Assembly (NCBI GenBank): GCA_002347025.1
Contig: DEAE01000016.1
Location: 72,840-136,839, forward strand
Origin: Acidobacteria bacterium UBA2990
GTDB taxonomy: Bacteria; Acidobacteriota; Vicinamibacteria; Vicinamibacterales; UBA8438
Length of the DNA: 64,000 nt
Direction of reading: 5' to 3'
The position numbers and the translations under genes were made by a program. Each line of letters begins with the position of its first letter. The first letter of the stretch is position 1. Below are positions 26,997 to 35,700 of the stretch, one piece after another. The notes under the pieces were generated by a model, which was not told the DNA's origin, ran no database searches, and saw nothing but the letters and a program-made list of their open reading frames with translations.

Positions 26997-28607
26997 TCAT
27001 GAAGCTGCTCCACCCGAACGTGAGCGGCGAGCCTTCTTCGCGATGCGGGTCCTGCGTTCACGCCACTTCCGGTAATGCTTGCGCCTCGACTTGTAGAAGC
27101 GCCAAATAGCCATGGAATAGCGGCTCCTAGCTTTCCGATACCACTTCCGTATTCTACTTACGTCGAATATCGCAACTACCGCCGCTACCAGCCACAATCC
27201 GACACGCACGACAAGCAGGTGCCAGAGTACCGGTTCCTCAGGAACCGGTTTAACAAATGACAGTTGCTCCAGGGCATCAGCGAGTCGCGGCGTAGCGGCC
27301 CTACCAATCCCATTTGGACGGACAAAGGTTTGGACAAACTGATGGGCCGACGGGGCATGCTTCCCTTCAATTATCGCTGCGAGTTGTTGGGCATGTTCGT
27401 CGAGGCTAATAGCCCGGATCAGATGCCCGCCATTCTCTGGGAGTAGATATCGGAAGTGTAATGTCCCAGTCTGTGTGTCGTCGAACGAGGAATCAATAAT
27501 GGTAAACACTGGGCGGTCTTGTATGCCTGCCTCAACCATAGCCGATGTGTTAATTCCGACGATTCCCGCCGCGTGATGCAGGGTATCGTAGTAGTCAGCA
27601 CGGTCACCTTCTCCAACTCGATCGGAGCCGTGTTGTGGATAGACAACGACGTTGTGGTAGGAGGCGAGATCGGCCGTAGCCCATTGCACCGAATTATATG
27701 GATGTGGTCGGATCAGAAGACCAATATCTCGTAGTGATGATGGACCACTCCGCACGGCTTCGATCCAATGCCTAACAAACCGCACCTCGGCCTCTGGGGA
27801 TGAGATGGACGCCGTCGACCCAGTAAACACTACAAACTTGTTGGCAGGGTCAAGCCCAGTCAGGCGACAGAATTCATCTCGAGGCCGCGCAGGCGTCCGT
27901 TCAAACCATCGGTCGAAACACTGGGCGCCCGTGACCACAATGCCCTGCTCCTGAACTCCATGGAAATCGATCGCCTCCTGGCGTTGAGCGCGATTCCACA
28001 CTGTCACCAAGCCCGGCTTGATCCGCATCAACCCCTTCGTTGTAAGGTGATCCCAGGACGCCACACATAAGGCACTCTGCAGACCAACTCGCTGAGCTGC
28101 CTTCAGTAAATCTACTTGGGGACACTGGTCGGTCACCAGTGGTGACACCACCAAGACGGTAGGGTTAGCGTGGCGCAAGTAGGCCTCAAGGATACGACTA
28201 CTAGGAACCGCCAATTCGCAGGCCTGCAGCAAGCGAATAAGGCGGCCTGTACGTTCTACGCTAACAGTAGTCCAGTAACCAAGTCCCCGGGTCAACCAAG
28301 GGAGTACGACTCGCATCCGATCCCGCAGATACGAAGAATCCTTGAAGCGCGGGTGAAGGTAACGAGCATAGTCGATAGTTGCGCGCACACCACGGGCCAC
28401 CGGTTTCCAGATGTCCTGACGAGCCGGCACCGGGTCGAGGACCTCCACCTTCCCGTCGATGGTGTCCAGCACCGCAAGCCATTCCGCCTGCTTGTTCGGT
28501 AGGTCGAAAGCCACGGCAACTTGGTGGCCCCGCTGACACAACGCCTCAAGCACAGAGTCGAAATAACGTAGGTATCCTGGACACTGCAGGACAAACAACA
28601 CCTTCAT
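26997..28607 (-). CDS. GT-B-like glycosyltransferase with C-terminal membrane anchor and polybasic tail
   Basis: A 536-residue protein. The N-terminus MKVLFVLQCPGYLRYFDSVL and the alternating beta-alpha pattern, with VVTGAQCFDRWF and LIRPHPYNSVQW in the C-terminal half, resemble GT-B enzymes of the UDP-GlcNAc epimerase/CDP-glycerol transferase type. After about residue 455 comes one hydrophobic segment (LLVVRVGLWLVAAVVAIFD), then about 55 residues dominated by Arg and Lys. This suggests a monotopic anchor with a cationic tail on the cytoplasmic face. Donor and acceptor are unknown. A YfhO-like membrane protein lies upstream. Confidence 0.55.
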   Translation of the reverse strand: MKVLFVLQCPGYLRYFDSVLEALCQRGHQVAVAFDLPNKQAEWLAVLDTIDGKVEVLDPVPARQDIWKPVARGVRATIDYARYLHPRFKDSSYLRDRMRVVLPWLTRGLGYWTTVSVERTGRLIRLLQACELAVPSSRILEAYLRHANPTVLVVSPLVTDQCPQVDLLKAAQRVGLQSALCVASWDHLTTKGLMRIKPGLVTVWNRAQRQEAIDFHGVQEQGIVVTGAQCFDRWFERTPARPRDEFCRLTGLDPANKFVVFTGSTASISSPEAEVRFVRHWIEAVRSGPSSLRDIGLLIRPHPYNSVQWATADLASYHNVVVYPQHGSDRVGEGDRADYYDTLHHAAGIVGINTSAMVEAGIQDRPVFTIIDSSFDDTQTGTLHFRYLLPENGGHLIRAISLDEHAQQLAAIIEGKHAPSAHQFVQTFVRPNGIGRAATPRLADALEQLSFVKPVPEEPVLWHLLVVRVGLWLVAAVVAIFDVSRIRKWYRKARSRYSMAIWRFYKSRRKHYRKWRERRTRIAKKARRSRSGGAAS

Positions 28608-29052
28608 TGCAGCAAATTCGTCAACTGTCGAAAACCTATCAAATGAGGGTCGACTACACTTCCAGTCGGCACCAGCTACTTTTCTAACACAGTGTCACAC
28701 TATCAATTTTCCTCTGGTGTAGACCAGCACCGACGGCTTCGTTCGGCCAGCCAAATACCGCTCTCAGTTAGCTGGTCACCATGAATAAGTGACCCTTGTG
28801 AGAATGGCCGACACCAACTTCCCTGTCCTGAGCCACACCTCAATAGCTTGTACAAGCCCTACATATGAACCGAAAGATAAGGACGACGTCCTACCGCTAG
28901 CCGACACAGAACTCAACACGGCTGATAGCACCCTGTCGGTTGAGTGTCCTTCTCGAGCAAATGAGAATTCGTGATGTCATGAACAGAACAGGCTGTGTCA
29001 GGCCAAAGTCCCAATGCTGTTCAGAGCTCTTGGGCCATTCAGAAGGTACCCA
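28608..29052. other. 445-base gap, no gene supported
   Basis: Small frames exist on both strands but none has family features or a ribosome site. The region must hold the promoter of the GT-B-like gene and the end of the YfhO-like transcript. Confidence 0.5.
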
Positions 29053-31107
29053 TCAGCAAGGGTCATCCCTCACCCAGATCAAAACCACTACTAATGCCCC
29101 GGTAGCCAGTAGCATTGTGGCCCAGCTTGCAAGGGTGAGTACGGATCGAAGCAACGGTATGAAGCGGAGGGTCACTTGGCTAGTACCGGCCGGAACTCCG
29201 ACGCCAACGAGAGCACCAAGAACTGGCTCCACGGTAAATCCGGCCTCTACCGCACGCCACCCGGGCCGAAACATCTCTCCGACTAGTAACATGCGCTGAC
29301 GGTCGGCGGGATCGAATGTTATCGTTACTCTGCCTTTCTCTCGACTTACATGTGCCCTAGTCTCGGATATAAATGGCGCCAGCCGAGAGAAATCCCAACA
29401 AAACAGTTGCACATGAGTGCAACCGGGTATTGGCGGAAGTGCAACTGCCTGAACTGTCGAATTAACAAATACAGCGCCACGGGCAGGTGGATACTCATAG
29501 AGAAACAACCTGACGCCACCCGAAGACATGCGTTCAGCCCGCTTGATCAACGCCGAAGACATGACTTCATCAGCCCGTGCCAGAACCCACCTCACACCAG
29601 CCACATCAAGAAGCGTCAAATCGCCAGACGTTACCTCGGGCAACCCAAGGATAGATCCTCCCGATGCAACCGGTTCCATCGCGGTGAACTTGAAGGATGC
29701 GTTGACCACCGGAACATTCCTGTAAAACATCGAGTTCCGCCACAGTCCGTCACGAGAAAGCTCTTGGTTCCAGAGCAGCCGATCTACACCAGCCGAGTAG
29801 TACACTCGGCCACCGTATGACCCAACATAGTCACGCAACCAGGATGAAATCGAACGGTCCCCGACAAAAATTCCCGTCACCGGATCTTTGCGCGCATCAA
29901 GGTTTAGGGCAATAAACGGCCATGCTGCAGTCACAAGTACGACCAGTTGAATGGCCGCCACAACTATCGCTACCCAACGCCATAAGGCCGACCGCAACGC
30001 TACCCAGTCAAGCGCCAGTACTGCACAGGGGACAGCAAACAAAATGAGAGCGTCTCGGAATTGCCAGACCGCCGAAACAAAGTCGGTGACCAACAACCCT
30101 GGAACAGTGAGTAGCAAAAGGGCTACCAACCAACCTACACACAGCTCAACCCGTGTCCGAAGCACCACAACATAAAACACGGCCAGCAAAGCCGCCGGTC
30201 CACCGAAAAAGAGAATTCGAACGCCCCGATTGAGCGTCGTATGGACCCAGTCATCAGACGGAGGGCCAAAAGGTCGTAGAAACACATCCCACAAACTATT
30301 GGTGTTGAGGGTATCTACGTTAATGCCACGTTCTAAGATGCTAGGTGACAGGCGAAATTCCGTGATCAGATTCGCCAAGATGGGGGAAGCAATGACGAGC
30401 GCGGTGGTAGCCGCCGAGACCCACCAGAGCCAATTTCGTTTCAGCTGCTTGGCCTGCAGCGCCAAAAACGACAAATACGAGGGAACAAAGACAACCAAGT
30501 TGCCCCAATGCCCGACGGCGCCGATGAGACCAGCAGTAAGACCCACCCCCAGAGTCCCTAACAACCGCGATCGGGGATTAGAGGCTTGGCACAACACTAG
30601 AACAGAGAAAAGCAGCGTCGGAACAAGCGTATAGACAGACCAAAGTGAAGGCCAGAAATCCCGCAGTGCGTAGTTCTGGGCTGGCGAAGCGAGTATGTAA
30701 GTCGAGACCCCGATTGCCGCGGCGAACTTGGAAGCCCCTACCCGGCGTAGCAATAACCACATCCCCCCAGCTGCCACAACCAGATGAACCAGGTAAAACA
30801 TTTTGACCCACGGGACCACTGGCATGAACCCTAGAAGCGGAGTCAGTGGATGCATAAACAGACTCTGGCCGAAAGGCTGTGGCATACCCAGCCCCAACTG
30901 AGACGTCCACAAATCTAGCTCCCCACGCTGCAATCCCTGCGCAGCGATGAGCGTACTTACAATACTGTGCCAATATTCCTCATCATCAATCTGAGCTCCG
31001 ACCAAAAACCCGACAGCCAACCACGAGACGGAAGCAAAACAGACAACCCATGCCCCAGCACTCCACATCCTTCCTTCAAACGCTGAGTCGACCTGGACGG
31101 GATTCAT
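29053..31107 (-). CDS. YfhO-like polytopic membrane protein (GT-C type)
   Basis: About 684 residues from the ATG at 31107; an in-frame TTG at 31161 would add 18 residues without hydrophobic character. It has roughly a dozen membrane segments, an early acidic loop with DDEEYW, and a large extracytoplasmic C-terminal domain. That domain has the YfhO-type pattern LLVGEMFRPGWRAVEAG...VPAGTSQVTLRFIP and is followed by a final membrane segment. YfhO relatives act in glycosylation of surface polymers using lipid-linked sugars. This fits the nearby GT-B-like protein. Substrate unknown. Confidence 0.6.
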   Translation of the reverse strand: MNPVQVDSAFEGRMWSAGAWVVCFASVSWLAVGFLVGAQIDDEEYWHSIVSTLIAAQGLQRGELDLWTSQLGLGMPQPFGQSLFMHPLTPLLGFMPVVPWVKMFYLVHLVVAAGGMWLLLRRVGASKFAAAIGVSTYILASPAQNYALRDFWPSLWSVYTLVPTLLFSVLVLCQASNPRSRLLGTLGVGLTAGLIGAVGHWGNLVVFVPSYLSFLALQAKQLKRNWLWWVSAATTALVIASPILANLITEFRLSPSILERGINVDTLNTNSLWDVFLRPFGPPSDDWVHTTLNRGVRILFFGGPAALLAVFYVVVLRTRVELCVGWLVALLLLTVPGLLVTDFVSAVWQFRDALILFAVPCAVLALDWVALRSALWRWVAIVVAAIQLVVLVTAAWPFIALNLDARKDPVTGIFVGDRSISSWLRDYVGSYGGRVYYSAGVDRLLWNQELSRDGLWRNSMFYRNVPVVNASFKFTAMEPVASGGSILGLPEVTSGDLTLLDVAGVRWVLARADEVMSSALIKRAERMSSGGVRLFLYEYPPARGAVFVNSTVQAVALPPIPGCTHVQLFCWDFSRLAPFISETRAHVSREKGRVTITFDPADRQRMLLVGEMFRPGWRAVEAGFTVEPVLGALVGVGVPAGTSQVTLRFIPLLRSVLTLASWATMLLATGALVVVLIWVRDDPC

Positions 31108-31161
31108 TGCTCTCGGTTTTTTAGTCACATGTTGGCAACCCACCCCGCCGTTCAAGCTCAA

Positions 31162-31471
31162 TGTTCTGAAAAACTTTCAGCTATCTCTGTAACACGGGGA
31201 CCACCCAAAAGGCGGGCACCTGGGCCATCAGAAACTGATTGTCCAACCGATGCCACTTCGCTCCTCCACTCAGAGCTAAAAATACAAAGTGGAACATTTA
31301 CACAGTGCAAAAAACGGTGATCTTGGCGAGATAAGCCACCTAACGTTGCCAAGTCGTGAAACGGTCGAGCCGAATCCCACCCAGAGCAGAGTTTCTGGGC
31401 CTTCGACGAAAGAGCGCCGACTAAAACTCAGCTGGAAACCGCCAGAGGCCATACCCAGGCGTCAAACCACG
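31162..31471. other. 310-base gap, no gene supported
   Basis: It separates two co-oriented genes. The one visible element is a perfect 6-base hairpin CTGAAA/TTTCAG (31166-31180) with a three-base loop, not followed by a T run on either strand. A clear -35/-10 pair was not found. Confidence 0.45.
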
Positions 31472-33382
31472 TTACGGCAACGTATAGGCCAGCAGTGTCG
31501 TACCCGCGGCCACGGCCACGTACTGCTTGCCATCCTTTCCCATATAGGTGATCGGGTTTGCGCCGCTTATCAGCTGCTCGGTCTCAACACTCCACAGCTC
31601 CTGCCCAGTCTTCGTCTCATATGCGCGGAACCGTCGATCGGAAGCGCCGCCTATAAACAAGAGACCCGCAGCGGTCGAAGTCGGCCCGCCCTTTTGGGAA
31701 TTGGGAGCACCGGTCAGCAGCCCAGGGGGTGCCCCTTCGACCGTGCCGAAGGGGATCTTCCAGGCAATCTCGCCCGTGTTTACGTCAACGGCGACCAGCT
31801 GAGACCAGGGTGGCTGCCAGCAGGGCCACCCGTTGACGGTCAGGCGATCGACTATGTGCCAGTAACGTCTGCGCGACTCGGGAGGTCCCACATAGCCTCT
31901 TCGGTCGGGATCATCCTCTACTCGTCGAAGCGTGCTGATATGTCCAGTATCCGCGTAATTGATGATGTAGTACCCCAGGTTTGGATCAAACGTCCCGCCA
32001 GTAAACTCCGTCCCACCACCAGTCGACGGAAAGACCAGCGCGCCCTCCTCAGATGGAGGCGTGAAGGCACCACGGTTGCGCCCGCCGTCATACTGCATCA
32101 GCCGTTCACGGCAGGCCGCCGTGTGTTCGGGCGTAACCGTCGCGATATCATCCATCGTGAAGCTGATCCGCCCAAAGGGTGGCGGCTTGACTGGAAACGG
32201 CTGCGTCGGTGAATAGTACTCGCCCTGCATATCGCCGCGTGGCACCGGACGCTCTTCAATCTCGTAGATCGGCTCGCCAGTCACCCGGTTAAAGATGAAG
32301 AGGACCGGATACTTGGTCATCACCCCAACGGCCGGGATCATCTCGCCGTCACGTTCTACGTCGAACAGGATCGGGGGCACCGGCATGTCCAGGTCCCACA
32401 GGTCATGATGCACAGCCTGGAAGAACCACATCAGCTCCCCCGTCATCGCATCGACCGCCACAATCGAGTCGGAGAAGAGGTTATCGCCAGGCCTGTCCAT
32501 GCCATAAAAATCGTTGAGTGCTGAGCCTAAGGGCATGTAAAGGATGCCGCGCTCGTCGTCCACTGTGAAAAAGGTCCAAGTGTTCGCACCGCTCACGTTG
32601 CGCCAGGAGTCATTGAGCCAAGTCTCATTACCAACCTCACCCGCGTGGGGTACGGTGTGAAAGGTCCAAACGTGCTCCCCGGTCCTGAGGTCCCAGGCCC
32701 GCACGTCACCCGCTGGCCCCTTCGACCCCGTTTCGTCAGCGTTATGCACCCCGGTGAAAACGAGGTGTTTGTAAACAGCCACGCCGGACGAGATCCCGTA
32801 ATGCATATCCGGAAACCCGTTCATCACGTCTTCGGTTTTGAGATCAACATACCCGTCGTTGCCAAACCGGGCATTGGGAATACCGGTCTTGGAGTCGAGC
32901 GAAATTAGCTCGCCTTCCTCGGTGCCGAATACGATCTGCGGAGGCGTACCGTCGTCCCCTTCCCAGTAGGCCAAACCCCGCATCGACCCACCGGTCCAGT
33001 GCAGCTGATGCTCCGGTGAATTCCACTCCCCTGGCGCAGTGTACTCCCAGATTAGATCACCGGTCTCTGGCTCAAGAGCTACCACCCGATAGTACGGAAA
33101 CGATAGATAGAGAACACCGTCGACCATCAGTGGAGTCGACTGGCTCTGGCGCGAGGGCACACCGGCCTTCGTCATCTCATAGCGCCAAGCTGACACCAGA
33201 GTCGAGACGTTTGTGGTGTTGATCTGCGTCAGTGAAGAATGGCGCTGGTTGCCAGCATCCTGCCCCCAGGCGGGCCAGTCGTCCTGCGCGTGTAACGGGT
33301 GCCAAGCCAAATTCACAAAGGCCAATGCCCACAGTGCCTGCCGGGCGACAGGATAGAGATTACTGAGATACTTAGCTGCCAT
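31472..33382 (-). CDS. PQQ-dependent dehydrogenase (quinoprotein)
   Basis: About 636 residues from the ATG at 33382, preceded by GGGAGGG; a TTG at 33403 is the longer alternative. A signal peptide ends near PLHAQ. The eight-bladed quinoprotein propeller is marked by repeated blades such as GVLYLSFPYYRVVALEPETG, GLLFIGGASDRRFRAYETKT and YVAVAAGTTLLAYTLP. Relatives oxidise alcohols, aldoses or polyols in the periplasm. There is no cytochrome c domain, unlike the paralogue at 42409. The specific substrate is not evident. Confidence 0.83.
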   Translation of the reverse strand: MAAKYLSNLYPVARQALWALAFVNLAWHPLHAQDDWPAWGQDAGNQRHSSLTQINTTNVSTLVSAWRYEMTKAGVPSRQSQSTPLMVDGVLYLSFPYYRVVALEPETGDLIWEYTAPGEWNSPEHQLHWTGGSMRGLAYWEGDDGTPPQIVFGTEEGELISLDSKTGIPNARFGNDGYVDLKTEDVMNGFPDMHYGISSGVAVYKHLVFTGVHNADETGSKGPAGDVRAWDLRTGEHVWTFHTVPHAGEVGNETWLNDSWRNVSGANTWTFFTVDDERGILYMPLGSALNDFYGMDRPGDNLFSDSIVAVDAMTGELMWFFQAVHHDLWDLDMPVPPILFDVERDGEMIPAVGVMTKYPVLFIFNRVTGEPIYEIEERPVPRGDMQGEYYSPTQPFPVKPPPFGRISFTMDDIATVTPEHTAACRERLMQYDGGRNRGAFTPPSEEGALVFPSTGGGTEFTGGTFDPNLGYYIINYADTGHISTLRRVEDDPDRRGYVGPPESRRRYWHIVDRLTVNGWPCWQPPWSQLVAVDVNTGEIAWKIPFGTVEGAPPGLLTGAPNSQKGGPTSTAAGLLFIGGASDRRFRAYETKTGQELWSVETEQLISGANPITYMGKDGKQYVAVAAGTTLLAYTLP

Positions 33383-33566
33383 AAGCCGATTAGCCCTCCC
33401 CAAAAAGCAACACCGACAGACTCTCCTTCAAACAACCTGCCCATTCTAAGGGGTTGCCCCAAAGAACCATCGTTTCCAGATGACTCGAGTCTCGATAGGA
33501 AAACTTACTAGCTCCTGCTCAATTACCTCGACGAATTCATCTGAGGGAACAGACCACTCTCATCGA

Positions 33567-34826
33567 TCAGAAGTACAACGTCCAAGAGGCCTGCAAATAG
33601 TCATCGTTTCTGATCCCATAAAGAAACACATCGTCTGGCGGCACTCCGACAAAGCTCCGAATCCGCACATCCAGAGTCGACCGTTCCCCCAACCTCCGAC
33701 TTGCCTCAACAAACAGGAAACTAGCCTTACTAGTGCGATCAAGAACCGTACCAGCAAGAACTTCTGTGGTCTGCACATCGTTAAAGGCAAGCCGCCCTCC
33801 CAGAAAGACATCATCCTCAAGCGGCGTCAGCGCCTCAATGCCACGATCATCATAGGAATACTCCACCAGCAGCCCAAGGTCGAGTCCGCTTGACCGAAGA
33901 TTGCCTAGCGTGTATTCCAGGCCGCCGGTCATGGCAGCGAACCTCGACCCCTGTCCCCACCGATTGATACCCTCGAACTTCAAAAGCCAGCCGTTCATCG
34001 TTAACTGAGCATCGACACCAAGCTGGTCGATCACTTCGTAGCCAGGCACGATCATAGGGTCCTGAGTATCGATGGAGGGAAACGGAGACCGAATGAAGTC
34101 AGCAATAACAATTGGTTGATCCCCAATGAAAAAGCGTGGATCACGGGCAGTTCCGTGAAACTGTGACACACCAATATCCATTGGACCGGCCGTATAGGCC
34201 CATCGCATTGCCCAACCAAAGTTGCCACCGTCAATTTTCGCGCCATCTGAATTGAAAGGAAACGGGATTCCAGGCCGTCCACCTGCACCAAAGAATCGCC
34301 GTTGCCGAAAACCCATCAAGGCATACAAGTCCAGTGTGCCCCAAGGCTGGATGATGGCGAGGTTAACCATCGGCTGTCCAAGTTTCGCCTCGCTATCAAG
34401 ATCCTCGACCAGATCCGTTTGATTAATGACGTCGACGAGGTGATTAGACTCGGTAACACCCCAAAACACCTTCCTCACCCCGGCACGCAGTTCCCAGTCC
34501 CGAGCAAAATACTCCCAGTCAAGCTCACGCACATCCCAGTGCGTGCGTTCACTGTCATGCTCGTCCCACCGGAGGAAAGGAACCACTGTTAGGGACTGTC
34601 GTCCATCATTTAATTCTTGGTAAAATTCAGGTTCGATGGCAATCGACACATTGGTCGGATAAAGGTTGTCTCGAAGAGCGTCCTGAGTAAACAGTCGTCC
34701 TTCCATAGACACCTGCCCCGTTATCTGCTGCCCGTTGGCCGGATTCTCAAACAGTCCCCACGCAACCACCGTAAGGACTATGGTGACCACAAGTTTTGCG
34801 AAGTGGGACCTCCCGCAATCCGTCAC
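33567..34826 (-). CDS. Outer-membrane beta-barrel protein of an MMPL/LolA-like cassette
   Basis: A 419-residue exported protein. A signal peptide (hydrophobic about 9-25) leads into amphipathic strands rich in aromatic and acidic residues, ending in Phe (QASWTLYF), the usual C-terminal signature of outer-membrane barrels. It resembles the DUF1302-like porins that accompany RND/MMPL exporters. Two bases separate its start from the LolA-like gene stop, so the pair is coupled. It probably serves as the outer-membrane end of the export route. Confidence 0.65.
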   Translation of the reverse strand: MTDCGRSHFAKLVVTIVLTVVAWGLFENPANGQQITGQVSMEGRLFTQDALRDNLYPTNVSIAIEPEFYQELNDGRQSLTVVPFLRWDEHDSERTHWDVRELDWEYFARDWELRAGVRKVFWGVTESNHLVDVINQTDLVEDLDSEAKLGQPMVNLAIIQPWGTLDLYALMGFRQRRFFGAGGRPGIPFPFNSDGAKIDGGNFGWAMRWAYTAGPMDIGVSQFHGTARDPRFFIGDQPIVIADFIRSPFPSIDTQDPMIVPGYEVIDQLGVDAQLTMNGWLLKFEGINRWGQGSRFAAMTGGLEYTLGNLRSSGLDLGLLVEYSYDDRGIEALTPLEDDVFLGGRLAFNDVQTTEVLAGTVLDRTSKASFLFVEASRRLGERSTLDVRIRSFVGVPPDDVFLYGIRNDDYLQASWTLYF

Positions 34827-34828
34827 AG

Positions 34829-35674
34829 CTATCGAACGCGCCTTAAGCTGCTTTGATCAAAATCTCGCGCGGTCAAGCCCGTCTGAAACTCATATTCACT
34901 CCAGCGCAGCACGGTACTCTTACCGGTCTGATGGTTTTCCATGTACATCTCATCTGGCCTCCAGTACTGCTCTAGATATTGCTGATACGACCGATAGATT
35001 AAAGTCTTGAGCAATTCGTCCTTTCGGTCATAGAACTCGATCTTCGCCAGCCGGTACTCCTCCTGGTCATACCAAGCCACATGTTTCGTGTATCCGGAGC
35101 TAGAATCTACGGGAACGCGCTCGACAACAAAGGTCGGACGTCCGTCGAGTATCTCGTCACGCCTGTACTCATAGGTGTATTTTTCGATTTCCTGCGACGC
35201 AAGATCCTCATAGGCAAACTCGCTTCCCATGAAGGGCCCTGACTTATTGTTCGACGAAATCCGCTTCACCCGCTTCAACGCGGGAAGAAACAACCATTGG
35301 TCATCCGGGCCCGAACGGTGCGTGTAGGTAAGGAATGCGGTTCCTCGTACATCACGAGGACGGTCAAAAATAATCATGAGTTTGTCGCCATCGGCGTCGA
35401 CCTCCAACAAACGACTACGCAGCGCGCGAGTACTCTCCTCACCCTGGCGATTACGCAACACCATTTCCAGCTCAGCGATCATGTCGTTCCAACCGGTATC
35501 TCGTCGGTCTGCCTCCCTTGCTATCTCGTCACCACGTTGGTCCGCAAAAGCCCACGTGGACGCAGCCAGTGTCATAGCAATCACCAGAGCGACACTAATG
35601 ACACCACGACTTAGGCAGCGGCCGTTTTCGACAGGGTGCCCATCAACAGACAATAACGTTGTGTTCAGAGACAC
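34829..35674 (-). CDS. LolA-like outer membrane lipoprotein-sorting family protein
   Basis: A 281-residue periplasmic protein of the COG2834/LolA-like family. The start is placed at the GTG at 35674 because AAGGAGG lies six bases ahead of it; the longer frame would encode that ribosome site. A signal peptide precedes ADQRGDEIA. Family strings are GTAFLTYTHRSG, DQWLFLPALKRVKRISSNNK and GSEFAYEDL. These paired LolA-like proteins are thought to carry hydrophobic cargo for an MMPL transporter, whose gene ends 26 bases upstream. Confidence 0.8.
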   Translation of the reverse strand: MSLNTTLLSVDGHPVENGRCLSRGVISVALVIAMTLAASTWAFADQRGDEIAREADRRDTGWNDMIAELEMVLRNRQGEESTRALRSRLLEVDADGDKLMIIFDRPRDVRGTAFLTYTHRSGPDDQWLFLPALKRVKRISSNNKSGPFMGSEFAYEDLASQEIEKYTYEYRRDEILDGRPTFVVERVPVDSSSGYTKHVAWYDQEEYRLAKIEFYDRKDELLKTLIYRSYQQYLEQYWRPDEMYMENHQTGKSTVLRWSEYEFQTGLTARDFDQSSLRRVR

Positions 35675-35700
35675 GGATGTCCTCCTTCGCACCTTTAGTG

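Noticed and set aside
31166..31180. Hairpin CTGAAA/TTTCAG upstream of the YfhO-like gene
   Set aside because: Short stem with no T run; likely chance. Mentioned only within the gap entry.
31289..32212. A 307-codon open frame on the plus strand
   Set aside because: Antisense to the PQQ dehydrogenase gene and without recognisable domains.
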